From Chlorobiales bacterium (GTDB lineage Bacteria > Bacteroidota > Chlorobiia > Chlorobiales > Chlorobiaceae): a stretch of 54,244 nt of DNA. The notes beneath the pieces are model-generated. The model was given only the letters and a program-made list of their open reading frames with translations. It did not search any database and was not told the DNA's origin. Numbering within the stretch: the first letter of the stretch is position 1; the number at the start of each line of letters is the position of its first letter. The stretch lies in NCBI GenBank assembly GCA_022360275.1, contig JAKSDC010000145.1, positions 1 through 54,244 of the forward strand. The letters are read 5' to 3'. The position numbers and the translations under genes are program-made. Of this stretch, positions 43,003 to 52,972 are shown piece after piece.

Positions 43003-44278
43003 AATACACAAGGCCTTTTCTCTTATCGATGCCCTTGCCAAAGACACCTCCTGGCCTGAACATACTGTGCCCCTGAAAATCAGGGATGCCGATAAAAAAC
43101 AGTTTTGGCCAAAAGGATTTTCCGCCGGCACCGCACATGCAGGGATCAAACCGGGAAAGAGGGATATGATGGTTATCACAGCTGATGAACCGTCCTCTGC
43201 CGCAGCCGTTTTCACCAAAAACCTTTGCTGTGCTGCGCCGGTGATTGTCTCCAAAGAGCACCTCAGCAAATCCGGCTCGTCAATACGGGCTCTGGTTTGC
43301 AACAGCGGCAACGCCAACGCGGCAACCGGCAAACAGGGCATGAAAGATGCCATTGGCATGGCAGAAAAAACCGCGGAAGTTTTCGGAATTCAACGGCCTG
43401 AAGTTCTTGTATCGTCAACCGGCGTTATCGGCGCGCCTCTTCCAATGGAAAAAATCAACGGTGCGCTCGATTCGTTTTCGGCGGTTTTGCTTGAAGAATC
43501 ACCTGCCAAAGCTGCCGAAGCAATTATGACGACCGATACTTTCCCGAAGTTTTTCGGACTGGATATATCACTTTCCACAGGAGATGCCCGCCTCTGCGGC
43601 ATTGCAAAAGGCTCCGGCATGATCTGTCCCGACATGGCGACAATGCTTGCGTTTGTCGTTACTGATGCAAATATCGGCCATACACTGCTTCAAGACATGC
43701 TCACAAAAGCAAATGAAAGAAGCTTCAACACCATCACGGTCGACGGCGATACAAGCACCAATGATATGGTGGCTGTTTTATCAGGCTCTGCTTCGAATCC
43801 TGAAATCCTGCCGGGCCGGGATGCTGCGATCTTTTACCAAGCACTTGAAAGCCTGATGACATTTCTTGCCAAACTGATTGTCCGAGACGGCGAAGGTGCA
43901 ACCAAACTGGTGGAGATTCGCATAGAAGGGGCTGCAACCGATAACGATGCAAGAAAGGCTGCGCGAACCATCGCAAACTCAAACCTGGTTAAAACCGCTC
44001 TTCATGGAGAAGATGCCAACTGGGGCAGAATTATTGCAGCCGCAGGGAGATCAGGCGCTGTTTTCAACCCTGAAAATGTTTCAATAAAATTTGACAATCT
44101 TGTTATTCTCGAGCCTGGTTATGTTTCGAAATTTTCAGAAGAAGATGCAAAAAAAATACTCGGCCGCAGCAGCTATACCATTACCGTTTCCATGGGAAGC
44201 GGAACCGGCAGCGCCACAGCCCATACCTGTGACCTCAGCAAGGAATATATTGAAATCAACGGCAGTTACAGAACCTGA
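42977..44278 (+). CDS. argJ: Glutamate N-acetyltransferase / amino-acid acetyltransferase (ornithine acetyltransferase)
   Basis: 433 residues. The self-cleavage site is visible as KGSGMICPDMATMLAF (cleavage before the threonine of ATML), with LVCNSGNANAATG and DGDTSTND conserved. ArgJ recycles the acetyl group from N-acetylornithine to glutamate, so no argE is needed; bifunctionality with acetyl-CoA is possible. An ATG at 42980 is equally likely as start. Confidence 0.95.
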   Translation: MMKLTDYSKIHKAFSLIDALAKDTSWPEHTVPLKIRDADKKQFWPKGFSAGTAHAGIKPGKRDMMVITADEPSSAAAVFTKNLCCAAPVIVSKEHLSKSGSSIRALVCNSGNANAATGKQGMKDAIGMAEKTAEVFGIQRPEVLVSSTGVIGAPLPMEKINGALDSFSAVLLEESPAKAAEAIMTTDTFPKFFGLDISLSTGDARLCGIAKGSGMICPDMATMLAFVVTDANIGHTLLQDMLTKANERSFNTITVDGDTSTNDMVAVLSGSASNPEILPGRDAAIFYQALESLMTFLAKLIVRDGEGATKLVEIRIEGAATDNDARKAARTIANSNLVKTALHGEDANWGRIIAAAGRSGAVFNPENVSIKFDNLVILEPGYVSKFSEEDAKKILGRSSYTITVSMGSGTGSATAHTCDLSKEYIEINGSYRT

Positions 44279-44302
44279 ACCCTTTAACCCGACCGGCATT
44301 CG

Positions 44303-45208
44303 ATGAACGATTTACCCAACAATCTCCCTACAGGCAGGGGCACAAAAGAGCAGCAATCTACCATAGGGCAGGTGCTTATCGAAGCTCTCCCCTATATCCG
44401 CAAATTCGAGGAAAAGACTTTCGTCATCAAGTATGGCGGCGCGGCCATGAAAGACGAGGTACTTAAAGATGCTTTTGCACAAAATGTAACTCTTCTGCGC
44501 AAGGTCGGCATCAACGTGGTCCTTGTTCATGGAGGGGGAGAAGCTATCACCAAAACCGCTGAAAAACTTGGCGTCGAAACACGGTTCCTTCATGGAAAAA
44601 GAGTTACCGACAAGGAAATGATCTCGATCGTGCAGATGACGCTCGCCGGAAAAGTCAATCAGGACGTTGTACGCCTTATCAGCGAGCACGGCGCAAAGGC
44701 TGTCGGTGTAAGCGGACTTGACGCCAATACTATCAAGGCTGTTCCCTGCAAGGAAGCGGAATATCTCGGCCTTGTAGGAGAAATCACCCACATCAACACC
44801 AACTACCTCGACCTGCTCTGCCATGCAAAACTGATACCGGTTATTGCACCCATCGGGTACGACGACAACGGCAGCATATACAATATCAATGCGGATGATG
44901 CCGCCAGCGCACTTGCCATTGCACTCAAGGCCGAGAAGCTTATTTACGTCAGCGATGTCCCCGGGGTCTATCATGGAGAAACGATTCTGAAGAGCGTTTG
45001 CAAAGCTGATGCCGCGGATCTGATCGAAGGAGGGGTTATTTCGGGCGGCATGATACCTAAAGCCCTCTCAGCCTATAAAACACTGGACGGTGGCGTTCAT
45101 AAAATTCACCTTATCGACGGCAGACTCATGCATTCGCTATTGCTGGAAATTTTTACCGATCAGGGTGTCGGGACACAGTTCGTTTCGGAAAAAGATTCTG
45201 ACATATAA
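44303..45208 (+). CDS. argB: Acetylglutamate kinase
   Basis: 301 residues: FVIKYGGAAM, VVLVHGGGEAI, GVSGLDANTI, and YNINADDAASALA mark the amino-acid kinase fold. The N-terminal helix (TIGQVLIEALPYIRKF) is that of arginine-sensitive hexameric kinases, so feedback inhibition by arginine is likely. 24 bases after argJ. Confidence 0.95.
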   Translation: MNDLPNNLPTGRGTKEQQSTIGQVLIEALPYIRKFEEKTFVIKYGGAAMKDEVLKDAFAQNVTLLRKVGINVVLVHGGGEAITKTAEKLGVETRFLHGKRVTDKEMISIVQMTLAGKVNQDVVRLISEHGAKAVGVSGLDANTIKAVPCKEAEYLGLVGEITHINTNYLDLLCHAKLIPVIAPIGYDDNGSIYNINADDAASALAIALKAEKLIYVSDVPGVYHGETILKSVCKADAADLIEGGVISGGMIPKALSAYKTLDGGVHKIHLIDGRLMHSLLLEIFTDQGVGTQFVSEKDSDI

Positions 45209-45229
45209 CCATATTCAAGGAGATATCTC

Positions 45230-46237
45230 TTGGAAAAAAGCAGCAAAAAAAAAGATTTTCTCGGCTTTTTCCAACTGGACGCCGGAAAAATCATAGAACT
45301 TTTCGACTTCTCCCTGTTCATCAAAAAACAGCGTCTTAGAGCGTCGAGCGGCAAACCTTACAAACCGTTGTCAGGGAAAACAGTTGCGATGATATTCAAC
45401 AAGCCTTCACTCAGGACACGGGTCTCATTTGAAATAGGTATACACGAGCTTGGCGGATATGCGGTCAACCTTGAAGGGAAATCAATAGGGGTGAATTCAC
45501 GGGAAGCGGTTGAAGACATCGCCCGGCTCCTTTCCCGTTACAATGACGCAATCGTTGCGAGACTTCACGAGCACTCCGTTATAGATGCCCTTGCACAACA
45601 TGCCTCGATACCGGTGATCAATGCGCTTACCGACCTTTCTCACCCTTGCCAGATCCTTGCCGATGCCTTCACACTGTATGAAAAAGGATTGTGGCACGAC
45701 AACATCAAAGTGGTCTTTATCGGTGACGGAAACAACGTGGCCAATTCCTGGATAGAACTTGCAGGCATACTCCCCTTCCATTTCGTACTCGCATGTCCCG
45801 ACGAGTCAGGGCACCTGCCCGATGCACAGATTCTCGAACGGGCAAAAAAGAACAGTGCAAGCACCATCGAGATCATTCACGATCCGCTTGCAGCGGCAAG
45901 TAACGCCGACGTTCTCTATACCGACGTTTGGACAAGCATGGGTCAGGAAGACGAAACCGCAAAAAGGCTTGAGACATTCAGAAAATTCCAGATCAACTCG
46001 GAATTGCTCGGGGCGGCAAAACCTTCAGCGGTAGTCATGCACTGCATGCCTGCCCATCGCGGCCAGGAAATTACGGCAGAAGCTATGGACGGACCGCAGT
46101 CCATTGTTATGGACGAAGCTGAGAACCGTCTGCATGTACAGAAAGCTCTACTGGTGAAGCTACTTAATCACGAAGAGTACAGGAAGTTTCATCTGACACA
46201 CAGGCTTCAGAATGTTGCAAACAAGCTCAAATTCTGA
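45230..46237 (+). CDS. argF: Ornithine carbamoyltransferase
   Basis: 335 residues from a TTG start, decided by AAGGAG 7 bases upstream. Carbamoyl-phosphate site S-L-R-T-R (in KPSLRTRVSFE; usually STRTR), DLSHPCQILAD, ornithine-side TDVWTSMGQE and MHCMPAHRG (usual HCLP) are in place. Makes citrulline from ornithine. An N-acetylornithine-specific variant cannot be wholly excluded by eye, but the SMG loop favours ornithine. Confidence 0.92.
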   Translation: MEKSSKKKDFLGFFQLDAGKIIELFDFSLFIKKQRLRASSGKPYKPLSGKTVAMIFNKPSLRTRVSFEIGIHELGGYAVNLEGKSIGVNSREAVEDIARLLSRYNDAIVARLHEHSVIDALAQHASIPVINALTDLSHPCQILADAFTLYEKGLWHDNIKVVFIGDGNNVANSWIELAGILPFHFVLACPDESGHLPDAQILERAKKNSASTIEIIHDPLAAASNADVLYTDVWTSMGQEDETAKRLETFRKFQINSELLGAAKPSAVVMHCMPAHRGQEITAEAMDGPQSIVMDEAENRLHVQKALLVKLLNHEEYRKFHLTHRLQNVANKLKF

Positions 46238-46249
46238 AACAGGCAAAAT

Positions 46250-46696
46250 ATGGGAAAACAACAGCGGCAACGTCAAATCAAGGAAATCCTTCAGAACAGC
46301 TCGGTAAAGAACCAGCATGAACTCATGCAGCTGCTGCTGGAAGCCGGCACCGATGTCGCCCAGGCAACCTTGTCGAGAGATTGTTCCGAGCTCGGCATCA
46401 TTCGTTCCCGGACAACTACCGGCTACCGTCTCATTTTCCCTGAAGACAATCCGGGACAGATGATCAAAGGGCTTGTGGAAATGGAAATCCAGAGTATCGA
46501 AGCCAACGAAACAACGATTGTCGTCAAAACGCTTCCGGGCAGAGCTCACGGTGTGGGCTCATTTATTGATCATCTCAAAAACCCGAAAATCCTGGGAACG
46601 ATTGCCGGAGACGATACCGTTCTTATCATTCCGGCATCGGTCAGCGACATACGTTCGATCCTCAAGTATATTCAATCAAATCTTTTAAAAACCTGA
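46250..46696 (+). CDS. argR: Arginine repressor
   Basis: 148 residues: N-terminal winged HTH (QRQIKEILQNSSVKNQHELMQLLLEAG, TQATLSRD-like QATLSRDCSELG) and C-terminal arginine-binding hexamerisation domain (GRAHGVGSFID, GTIAGDDTVLI). 12 bases after argF. With the ARG box before argC it implies autoregulation of the operon. Confidence 0.95.
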   Translation: MGKQQRQRQIKEILQNSSVKNQHELMQLLLEAGTDVAQATLSRDCSELGIIRSRTTTGYRLIFPEDNPGQMIKGLVEMEIQSIEANETTIVVKTLPGRAHGVGSFIDHLKNPKILGTIAGDDTVLIIPASVSDIRSILKYIQSNLLKT

Positions 46697-46711
46697 CAGT
46701 ACAACAGCAAA

Positions 46712-47920
46712 ATGAAAAAGGAAAAAATTGCCATCGCTTATTCAGGCGGACTCGATACCTCCGTTATGATCAAGTGGTTGAAGGATAAATACGACGCCGA
46801 TATTATTGCCGTTACAGGCAACCTCGGACAACAGAAAGAGATCGAAAATCTTGAACAAAAAGCCATCGCCACAGGAGCTTCGAGTTTTTCTTTCCTCGAT
46901 CTTCGCAAGATATTCGTTGAAGAGTACATTTGGCCGGCTCTCAAAGCAGGCGCCCTCTACGAAGACGTGTATCCTCTTGCAACCGCTCTCGGCAGGCCTC
47001 TTCTTGCAAAAACCCTTGTAGACGCGGCTCTTTCCGAAAACTGCACCATGCTTGCACACGGCTGCACCGGCAAAGGCAACGACCAGGTTCGTTTCGAGGT
47101 TACCTTTGCCTCTCTTGCTCCGCACCTAACAGTACTGGCTCCGCTCCGCGAATGGGAGTTCACTTCACGCGAGGCAGAGATCGCTTATGCTGAAAAAAAC
47201 AATATTCCGGTTTCAGCCACCAAAAAAAGCCCTTACTCTATTGATGAAAACATCTGGGGAATAAGCATCGAATGCGGTGTCCTTGAAGACCCTATGGTTG
47301 CTCCGCCCGAGGACGCCTATCAGATAACCACATCTCCGGAAAAAGCCCCTGACAAAGCAGCGGTTATCGACATTGAATTCGAACAGGGCATTCCAGTTGC
47401 ACTCGACGGAAAAAAAATGGAAGGCCTTGACATCATCATGGAACTGAACAGGATCGGTGCCGCTCATGGTATAGGCCGTCTTGACATGATTGAAAACCGG
47501 GTTGTAGGCATTAAATCACGCGAAATATATGAAGCTCCGGCTGCAACGATTCTGCATTTCGCTCACCGTGAGCTCGAAAGACTGACGCTGGAAAAAAACG
47601 TTTTTCAGTACAAAAAGAACATCAGCCAGGACTATGCCAATCTGATCTACAACGGAACCTGGTTTTCTCCGATGCGCGAAGCTTTCGACGGCTTTGTTGA
47701 TGCAACGCAGAAAAACGTCACCGGTCTGGTAAGGGTTAAACTCTTCAAGGGTGCCGTGACATTGCTCGGCAGAACCTCACCGTGGTCGCTGTATAATGAA
47801 GAACTTGCAACATACACCGAAGCCGACACTTTCAATCACAAGGCTGCCGAAGGCTTCATTCACATTTACGGACTCGGGCTGAAAACCTACAGCGAAGTGC
47901 AGGTAAAAAACAGGAAGTAG
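46712..47920 (+). CDS. argG: Argininosuccinate synthase
   Basis: 402 residues. P-loop AYSGGLDTSVM near the N-terminus, AHGCTGKGNDQVRFE, KKSPYSIDENIWG and EGLDIIMELNRIGAAHGIGRLDMIENRVVGIKSRE are hallmarks of the family (first part of the long block shown). Joins citrulline and aspartate with ATP. Last gene before a strong terminator. Confidence 0.95.
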   Translation: MKKEKIAIAYSGGLDTSVMIKWLKDKYDADIIAVTGNLGQQKEIENLEQKAIATGASSFSFLDLRKIFVEEYIWPALKAGALYEDVYPLATALGRPLLAKTLVDAALSENCTMLAHGCTGKGNDQVRFEVTFASLAPHLTVLAPLREWEFTSREAEIAYAEKNNIPVSATKKSPYSIDENIWGISIECGVLEDPMVAPPEDAYQITTSPEKAPDKAAVIDIEFEQGIPVALDGKKMEGLDIIMELNRIGAAHGIGRLDMIENRVVGIKSREIYEAPAATILHFAHRELERLTLEKNVFQYKKNISQDYANLIYNGTWFSPMREAFDGFVDATQKNVTGLVRVKLFKGAVTLLGRTSPWSLYNEELATYTEADTFNHKAAEGFIHIYGLGLKTYSEVQVKNRK

Positions 47921-47937
47921 CCTCCATTATCCAACTC

Positions 47938-47965
47938 CCCCGGCCTGAATAAGGCCGGGGTTTTT
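47938..47965 (+). terminator. Terminator of the argCJBFRG operon
   Basis: A 9-base-pair stem CCCCGGCCT/AGGCCGGGG is followed by TTTTT, 18 bases after the argG stop. Confidence 0.92.
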
Positions 47966-48061
47966 CAACCTCTTGATTGCTTTTCAGAGCGAGGAGCAGT
48001 AACTTGAGTTGTTATTCGATAACAACGTCTCGTCCTTTAATCTTTTACAAGGAGGCTTAAC

Positions 48062-49006
48062 ATGAAAAAAGTCATTGTTGCCGCTTCTTCTTTTGTACTC
48101 CTGCTTCTACTGCATCATTCCACCGCTCTATCTTCAGCCAATCAGTTTACCGGTACATGGACCAACACGGATCCCGATACACGGGGAATCACCAAGCTCG
48201 AAATAACCCAACAAGGCTCGTCTTTCAAAATGCATGCCTGGGGACAATGCCATCCGGAAGATTGCGACTGGGGCAAGGTAAACACGTACCTCTACGCCCC
48301 GAATGTCTCGGCAAACCTGATGCAAACGGGCAAAGCCATGACGGCACTCTATAAGACCGGGTTCAACCAAACGCTTGTTATCGTTAAGCCTGCCGGCAAA
48401 AATCGTATCAAGGCAGAAACGTTTACCCGTTTCACCGACGGCAGTAACCGCTCGAATTATACCACATCACACACGTTCCAGCGGATGCTTCAACTGACAC
48501 CTATACCGTTGCCGCCGCAGCCAATCCCGCTTCCGCAGCCGGGACCTGCTCTTCAGGAAGATTGCGTCTCATTCAATCCGAAAACCACAACCGTTAAACA
48601 TATCAACGGACGTTGGAAAATTGTTGACGGCAGCCACTGGATGTTTGATTTCGGCAACAAGAAAAACGAAGCGTACCGGGCGCTGAAAATCATCAAACAT
48701 TACGGAATGAACCGGTCGTGCTTTGTCGGCCGCCCCGATCCTTCATTCCAATACATGCTGACTCCAGGCGGTGCGCCCAAGGGAGGAATACCGGGAGAAG
48801 ATTGTGTCAGCTTCAACCCTAACACTATCGAGGTAAAAAACATCAACGGACGTTGGAAAATTGTCGATGGAAACCACTGGATGTTTGACTTCGGCAACAA
48901 AAAAGCAGAAGCGGAAAAAGCTTTTGCAATCATTAAAAAATACGGCTTTACACGCTCATGCTTCGTCGGAAGACCTGATCCCAGCTTCCATTACCTGAGG
49001 AGGTAG
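48062..49006 (+). CDS. Secreted protein with two 80-residue tandem repeats
   Basis: 314 residues; Sec signal peptide with cleavage near 26. Residues about 28-142 form a beta-rich domain (FTGTWTNTDPDTRGITKLEI, HAWGQCHPEDCDWG). A proline-rich linker (about 147-162) leads to two near-identical repeats at about 166-231 and 246-311, each EDCVSFNP..., INGRWKIVDG, HWMFDFGNKK, SCFVGRPDPSF, spaced exactly 80 residues. Each repeat has two cysteines, so disulfides are likely. Function unknown; the shape suggests ligand or surface binding. AAGGAGG precedes the start. It separates argG from argH but has its own terminator. Confidence 0.8.
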   Translation: MKKVIVAASSFVLLLLLHHSTALSSANQFTGTWTNTDPDTRGITKLEITQQGSSFKMHAWGQCHPEDCDWGKVNTYLYAPNVSANLMQTGKAMTALYKTGFNQTLVIVKPAGKNRIKAETFTRFTDGSNRSNYTTSHTFQRMLQLTPIPLPPQPIPLPQPGPALQEDCVSFNPKTTTVKHINGRWKIVDGSHWMFDFGNKKNEAYRALKIIKHYGMNRSCFVGRPDPSFQYMLTPGGAPKGGIPGEDCVSFNPNTIEVKNINGRWKIVDGNHWMFDFGNKKAEAEKAFAIIKKYGFTRSCFVGRPDPSFHYLRR

Positions 49007-49032
49007 ATCAGCAGACTTTTCTTTCCAAAAGC

Positions 49033-49072
49033 CGCCGGATTCTCGAAAAACAGGGGATCCGGCGTTTTTTTT
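49033..49072 (+). terminator. Terminator after the secreted repeat protein
   Basis: An 8-base-pair stem CGCCGGAT/ATCCGGCG is followed by eight T's. Confidence 0.88.
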
Positions 49073-49204
49073 ATAGGATCCGAAATAATTGCATAAACAT
49101 ACTTTATTTTTTAAAGTACTTTACAGCGGATAAAAAGGCGAAAGCACACAGGTTTTTCGGGCCAGGCAATATTTCTTATCTTCCGGCTAACACACTTCAT
49201 CAAC

Positions 49205-50620
49205 ATGATTTTGAAACTGATGGGCTCGAAAAAAGGTACCGAAAAAGAACTTTTGTGGCAAAGCCGTTTTGCCGAACCGTTTGACCGTGAAGCACTGCTC
49301 TTCTCCTCTTCCGTTGATGTTGACAAAGCACTTTACCAGGAGGACATCAAGGGGTCAATCGCACATGTAACAATGCTTTCTGAAGAAGCCATCATACCGG
49401 TGGAGGAAGCAAGGCTGATCGTCGAAGGGCTCGAAGAGATCGAACAGGAAATCACCTCCGGAGCATTTGTACCGCACTGGGAGGACGAGGATATTCATAC
49501 GGCAATAGAAAATCGTTTAAAAGAAAAGATCGGACCGATAGCAGGCAAAATGCATTCCGGAAGAAGCCGGAACGACCAGGTCGCAACCGATACGAAACTT
49601 TACCTGAAGGGCATCATCAATGAACTTGACAACGCACTCGCCGCACTGAAGCAGTTGCTTGTTGAAAAAGCTGAAACCTACCGTTACACGATCATTTTCG
49701 GCTACACCCATTTACAGCGAGCCCAGCCCGTCTCGGCTGGACATTATTATCTTTCGTATTTCAACATGTTTCACCGCGACAGAGAACGGCTTGACGACCT
49801 CCTCAAACGTGTCGATATTTCTCCTCTGGGCGCCGCAGCGTTTGCAGGAAGCACTCTGCCTTTGAACGCGAAAAGAAGCATGGAGCTGCTTGATTTCGGA
49901 GCGCTGTTCGAAAACAGTATTGATGCCGTTAGCGATCGAGATATCATCATCGAGTTCATTTCAATATGCTCGATCGTGATGATGCACCTGTCGAGGTTTT
50001 GCGAGGACCTGATACTCTGGAGCAGTTCGGAGTTCGACTACCTTGAGATCAGTGATGCATTCTCAACCGGTTCATCGATCATGCCGCAGAAAAAAAACGC
50101 CGACATTGCCGAGCTGGTCAGGGGAAAAACAGGAAGAGTATATGGTGATCTGATAAATATCCTGACGATTATGAAAGGGCTTCCCCTCTCTTATAACCGT
50201 GACATGCAGGAGGACAAGCCGCCTTTGTTCGATGCAGCCAAATCGACGGTCTCAAGTGTGAGAATTTTCACAAAAATGCTGGCACACACAAAGCTGAACG
50301 AAGAGAGGCTCGCAAAACTGACAGGAGAGGACCTAAGTCTTGCAACGGAAATAGCGGAATATCTTGTAAGAAAAAACCTGCCTTTCCGTGATGCACACAG
50401 GATAACAGGAAAAATTGTAAGCCACGCAATTGAATCGGCAACGCCCTTACCCGATCTGACACTTGAAACCTATAGAAGCTTTTCGAAGCTGTTCGACAAT
50501 GACCTGTATGATGCACTGAAACCCGAAGCAAGCATCAACACCAAACTATCACACGGCAGCACTTCTTTTGCTTCGGTGGACATGCAGATAAAAGCCGCCA
50601 GAGAAAAGCTCAACCCGTAA
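49205..50620 (+). CDS. argH: Argininosuccinate lyase
   Basis: 471 residues (an ATG at 49220 gives the more usual N-terminus, MGSKKGTEKELLWQ). Fumarase/aspartase superfamily: GKMHSGRSRNDQVATD, YTHLQRAQPVSAGHY, and the signature GSSIMPQKKNAD. It releases arginine and fumarate, completing the pathway. Not in the argCJBFRG transcript because two terminators intervene; it has its own promoter region. Confidence 0.95.
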   Translation: MILKLMGSKKGTEKELLWQSRFAEPFDREALLFSSSVDVDKALYQEDIKGSIAHVTMLSEEAIIPVEEARLIVEGLEEIEQEITSGAFVPHWEDEDIHTAIENRLKEKIGPIAGKMHSGRSRNDQVATDTKLYLKGIINELDNALAALKQLLVEKAETYRYTIIFGYTHLQRAQPVSAGHYYLSYFNMFHRDRERLDDLLKRVDISPLGAAAFAGSTLPLNAKRSMELLDFGALFENSIDAVSDRDIIIEFISICSIVMMHLSRFCEDLILWSSSEFDYLEISDAFSTGSSIMPQKKNADIAELVRGKTGRVYGDLINILTIMKGLPLSYNRDMQEDKPPLFDAAKSTVSSVRIFTKMLAHTKLNEERLAKLTGEDLSLATEIAEYLVRKNLPFRDAHRITGKIVSHAIESATPLPDLTLETYRSFSKLFDNDLYDALKPEASINTKLSHGSTSFASVDMQIKAAREKLNP

Positions 50621-50665
50621 AAAAAAACCAAAAATCCTTCCGATTCCCTGTTTATAGAAGTGTCG

Positions 50666-52741
50666 TTATTTCCCGTTTGCCTGCAACGGCGCTACGTCTC
50701 TTCCTGCAAAACCTTCCTGCAACAGATCGGCCATGTCCGAAACAATTGCAGCTGATTGCATAAGGAGCATATCGGGCTCCTCCTCCTTGTTCCATTGAGC
50801 TTCGAATCCTTCAATGCGATCCATCTCAACCTTGAAATCGGGCTCGTACAATGATATGATCTCCTTTTTCCTGAAGCTGTTCAATACATCAAGATCGTTC
50901 ACATAACGTGCGTAAAGAGAATCACTGTGAATCCTTCCAAAATGTTTCTCCCTGAGAAAACTGACGTCACCCTCCGAAAGTCTCCCGATTTGAGAATGAC
51001 TTGCCGGAGATATAACATCCCAGCCCAGACTGCTTGTATAGGTATCTTCACCAACTTTTTCGGGATCGATAAATGATGGAATGACTATATCCGGAGTAAC
51101 ACCGAGATGCTGTGTACTTTCCCCTGAAATTCGGTAGAATTTTGCAATAGTAAGCTTGACCTGCCCGAGATCATCGTTTTTTTTGTAGAAAAAGTTGAAT
51201 GGCCTGTTGATCTTGAGAATACTCTGTACAGTTCCCTTTCCAAATGTTCTGCCCCCAATAACCACCCCTCTGCCGTAATCCTGTATTGCAGCAGCGAGGA
51301 TCTCAGATGCAGAAGCGCTGTAACGATTAACGAGAACTGCAAGGGGACCACTGTAACCAACATCGGCCTCCTTGTCACGCAAGACCATAACACCCCCATG
51401 GGAATTCTTCACCTGCACAACGGGGCCTTCCGGAATAAAAAGACCGGTAAGCTTCACGGCTTCCTCAAGGGCTCCGCCGCCGTTGTTCCTCAGATCAAGC
51501 ACTATCCCCTCAACACCTTCTTTTTTCAGCTCGGCGAGTATTTCCCTCACATCCTTGCTGGTACTTTTATAATCAGGCTTGTTCTGTTTCTGTCCCTCGA
51601 AATCCAGGTAGAATGCCGGAACACTAATCACACCGATTTTCCGGCCATTGTGCATGATTATCTCTTTTTGTGCAGACTGCTCTTCAAGTTTGACCTCGTC
51701 TCTGACAATCTCAACGATCTTTGCCGGTCCTTTGTTGCCCTGGCTTACAGGAAGAATTTTCAAACGTACTACAGATCCTTTTTTGCCGCGGATGAGCTGA
51801 ACGACATCATTTACCCTCCATCCGACAATATCGACGACAGCGCCTTCTTTACCCTGACCGACACCGATAATCCTGTCCCCTTTTTTGAGCAAACCACCTC
51901 TGAACGCAGGACCACCGGGAATAATTTCGTTGACAACCGTATACTCGTTCTCATTCTGAAGTTTCGCACCGACCCCTTCAAGTGAACGGCTCATGTCAAT
52001 CTGGAAATTTTCATAATCCAGCGGCGAAAAATAGTTGGTATGCGGATCGAACGATGTGGTCAGGGCATAGTTAAACGCCCGGAACGCATCTTCGTCACTC
52101 TGCTGTTCAAGCAGAGAAAGACGGTTCTTGTATCGTTTGAGAAGCACCTCGCGAGGCTTTTCATCAGGCTCTTCACCCGAATATTTCAGGTTTAGTACCT
52201 GATATTTGGCTTCCTTTCTCCAACGATCCTGAAGCTCTGCCATATCGGAAGGCCAGGGAGCATCATTTCTCTTGAGGTCAAATGTTTCATTAACACTGAA
52301 ATCAAAACGGGCAGTGTCAAGCAGATCGATCATGAAGTGCATTTTCTGTTTAGCCTGTTTCAGAAATGTGTTATACACCCTGAATCCCGCATCGGCTTTC
52401 CCGGCAAGAAACTCGTCGTCAATATTATTGCCTATCTCCTTTTGAAACGACTCGACCTGTGAAGCAACGAAATAGGTTCGTGTTTCGTCGAGTTGATCAA
52501 GAAAACGAGAGAGCACCTCCTGGGAGAGAGAATCGTTCACCGAAACCCGGCGGAAATGATATTGCATGAGATAACGGCCGAGATACCGCTCAGCTTCTTC
52601 CTGAACGGGAGAGGGTTTGAACAGAACATCACCGGCAGGTACCGTCGTAGCTGTTTTCGACTGCGCTGCCGTAACCCAGAGAGCAAAAGAAATCAGAAAA
52701 ACAGCGCCAAAAGATATGTACCTACCTAAACGTCTTGACAT
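50666..52741 (-). CDS. prc: Tail-specific (carboxy-terminal processing) protease, S41A
   Basis: 691 residues: signal peptide/anchor at about 8-27, N-terminal helical domain, PDZ domain about 250-330 (VVNEIIPGGPAFRGGLLKKGD), protease core with LDLRNNGGG and the serine-lysine dyad S477 (in YSASASEI) and K502 (TFGKGTVQ), with D488 at the E. coli Prc spacing, and the C-terminal DUF3340-type region. Periplasmic; degrades proteins from their C-termini, including murein hydrolases and tagged proteins. Confidence 0.93.
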   Translation of the reverse strand: MSRRLGRYISFGAVFLISFALWVTAAQSKTATTVPAGDVLFKPSPVQEEAERYLGRYLMQYHFRRVSVNDSLSQEVLSRFLDQLDETRTYFVASQVESFQKEIGNNIDDEFLAGKADAGFRVYNTFLKQAKQKMHFMIDLLDTARFDFSVNETFDLKRNDAPWPSDMAELQDRWRKEAKYQVLNLKYSGEEPDEKPREVLLKRYKNRLSLLEQQSDEDAFRAFNYALTTSFDPHTNYFSPLDYENFQIDMSRSLEGVGAKLQNENEYTVVNEIIPGGPAFRGGLLKKGDRIIGVGQGKEGAVVDIVGWRVNDVVQLIRGKKGSVVRLKILPVSQGNKGPAKIVEIVRDEVKLEEQSAQKEIIMHNGRKIGVISVPAFYLDFEGQKQNKPDYKSTSKDVREILAELKKEGVEGIVLDLRNNGGGALEEAVKLTGLFIPEGPVVQVKNSHGGVMVLRDKEADVGYSGPLAVLVNRYSASASEILAAAIQDYGRGVVIGGRTFGKGTVQSILKINRPFNFFYKKNDDLGQVKLTIAKFYRISGESTQHLGVTPDIVIPSFIDPEKVGEDTYTSSLGWDVISPASHSQIGRLSEGDVSFLREKHFGRIHSDSLYARYVNDLDVLNSFRKKEIISLYEPDFKVEMDRIEGFEAQWNKEEEPDMLLMQSAAIVSDMADLLQEGFAGRDVAPLQANGK

Positions 52742-52972
52742 GACCGACTTTTCCTCGACTTAGATTGACAAACCCATCTTTTATGTGGTCATAAATATAA
52801 TATATATACACCCAACCTTTATTTTCAGGGGATTACAGAGGCTTGAGGTACAAATAATGGACAATTTCAAGTATTCTCATACAGTAACAAACCGCCGCAC
52901 ACAATCTATTAATTCCCGCAACATCATATAAGCCTGATTGCTCCTTTTTAAAGGAGTGTAAAATTGATCTCG

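Noticed and set aside
52941..52956. CTCCTTT/AAAGGAG inverted repeat downstream of the holin gene
   Set aside because: Seven pairs with a two-base loop and no T-run; likely chance or a minor feature.
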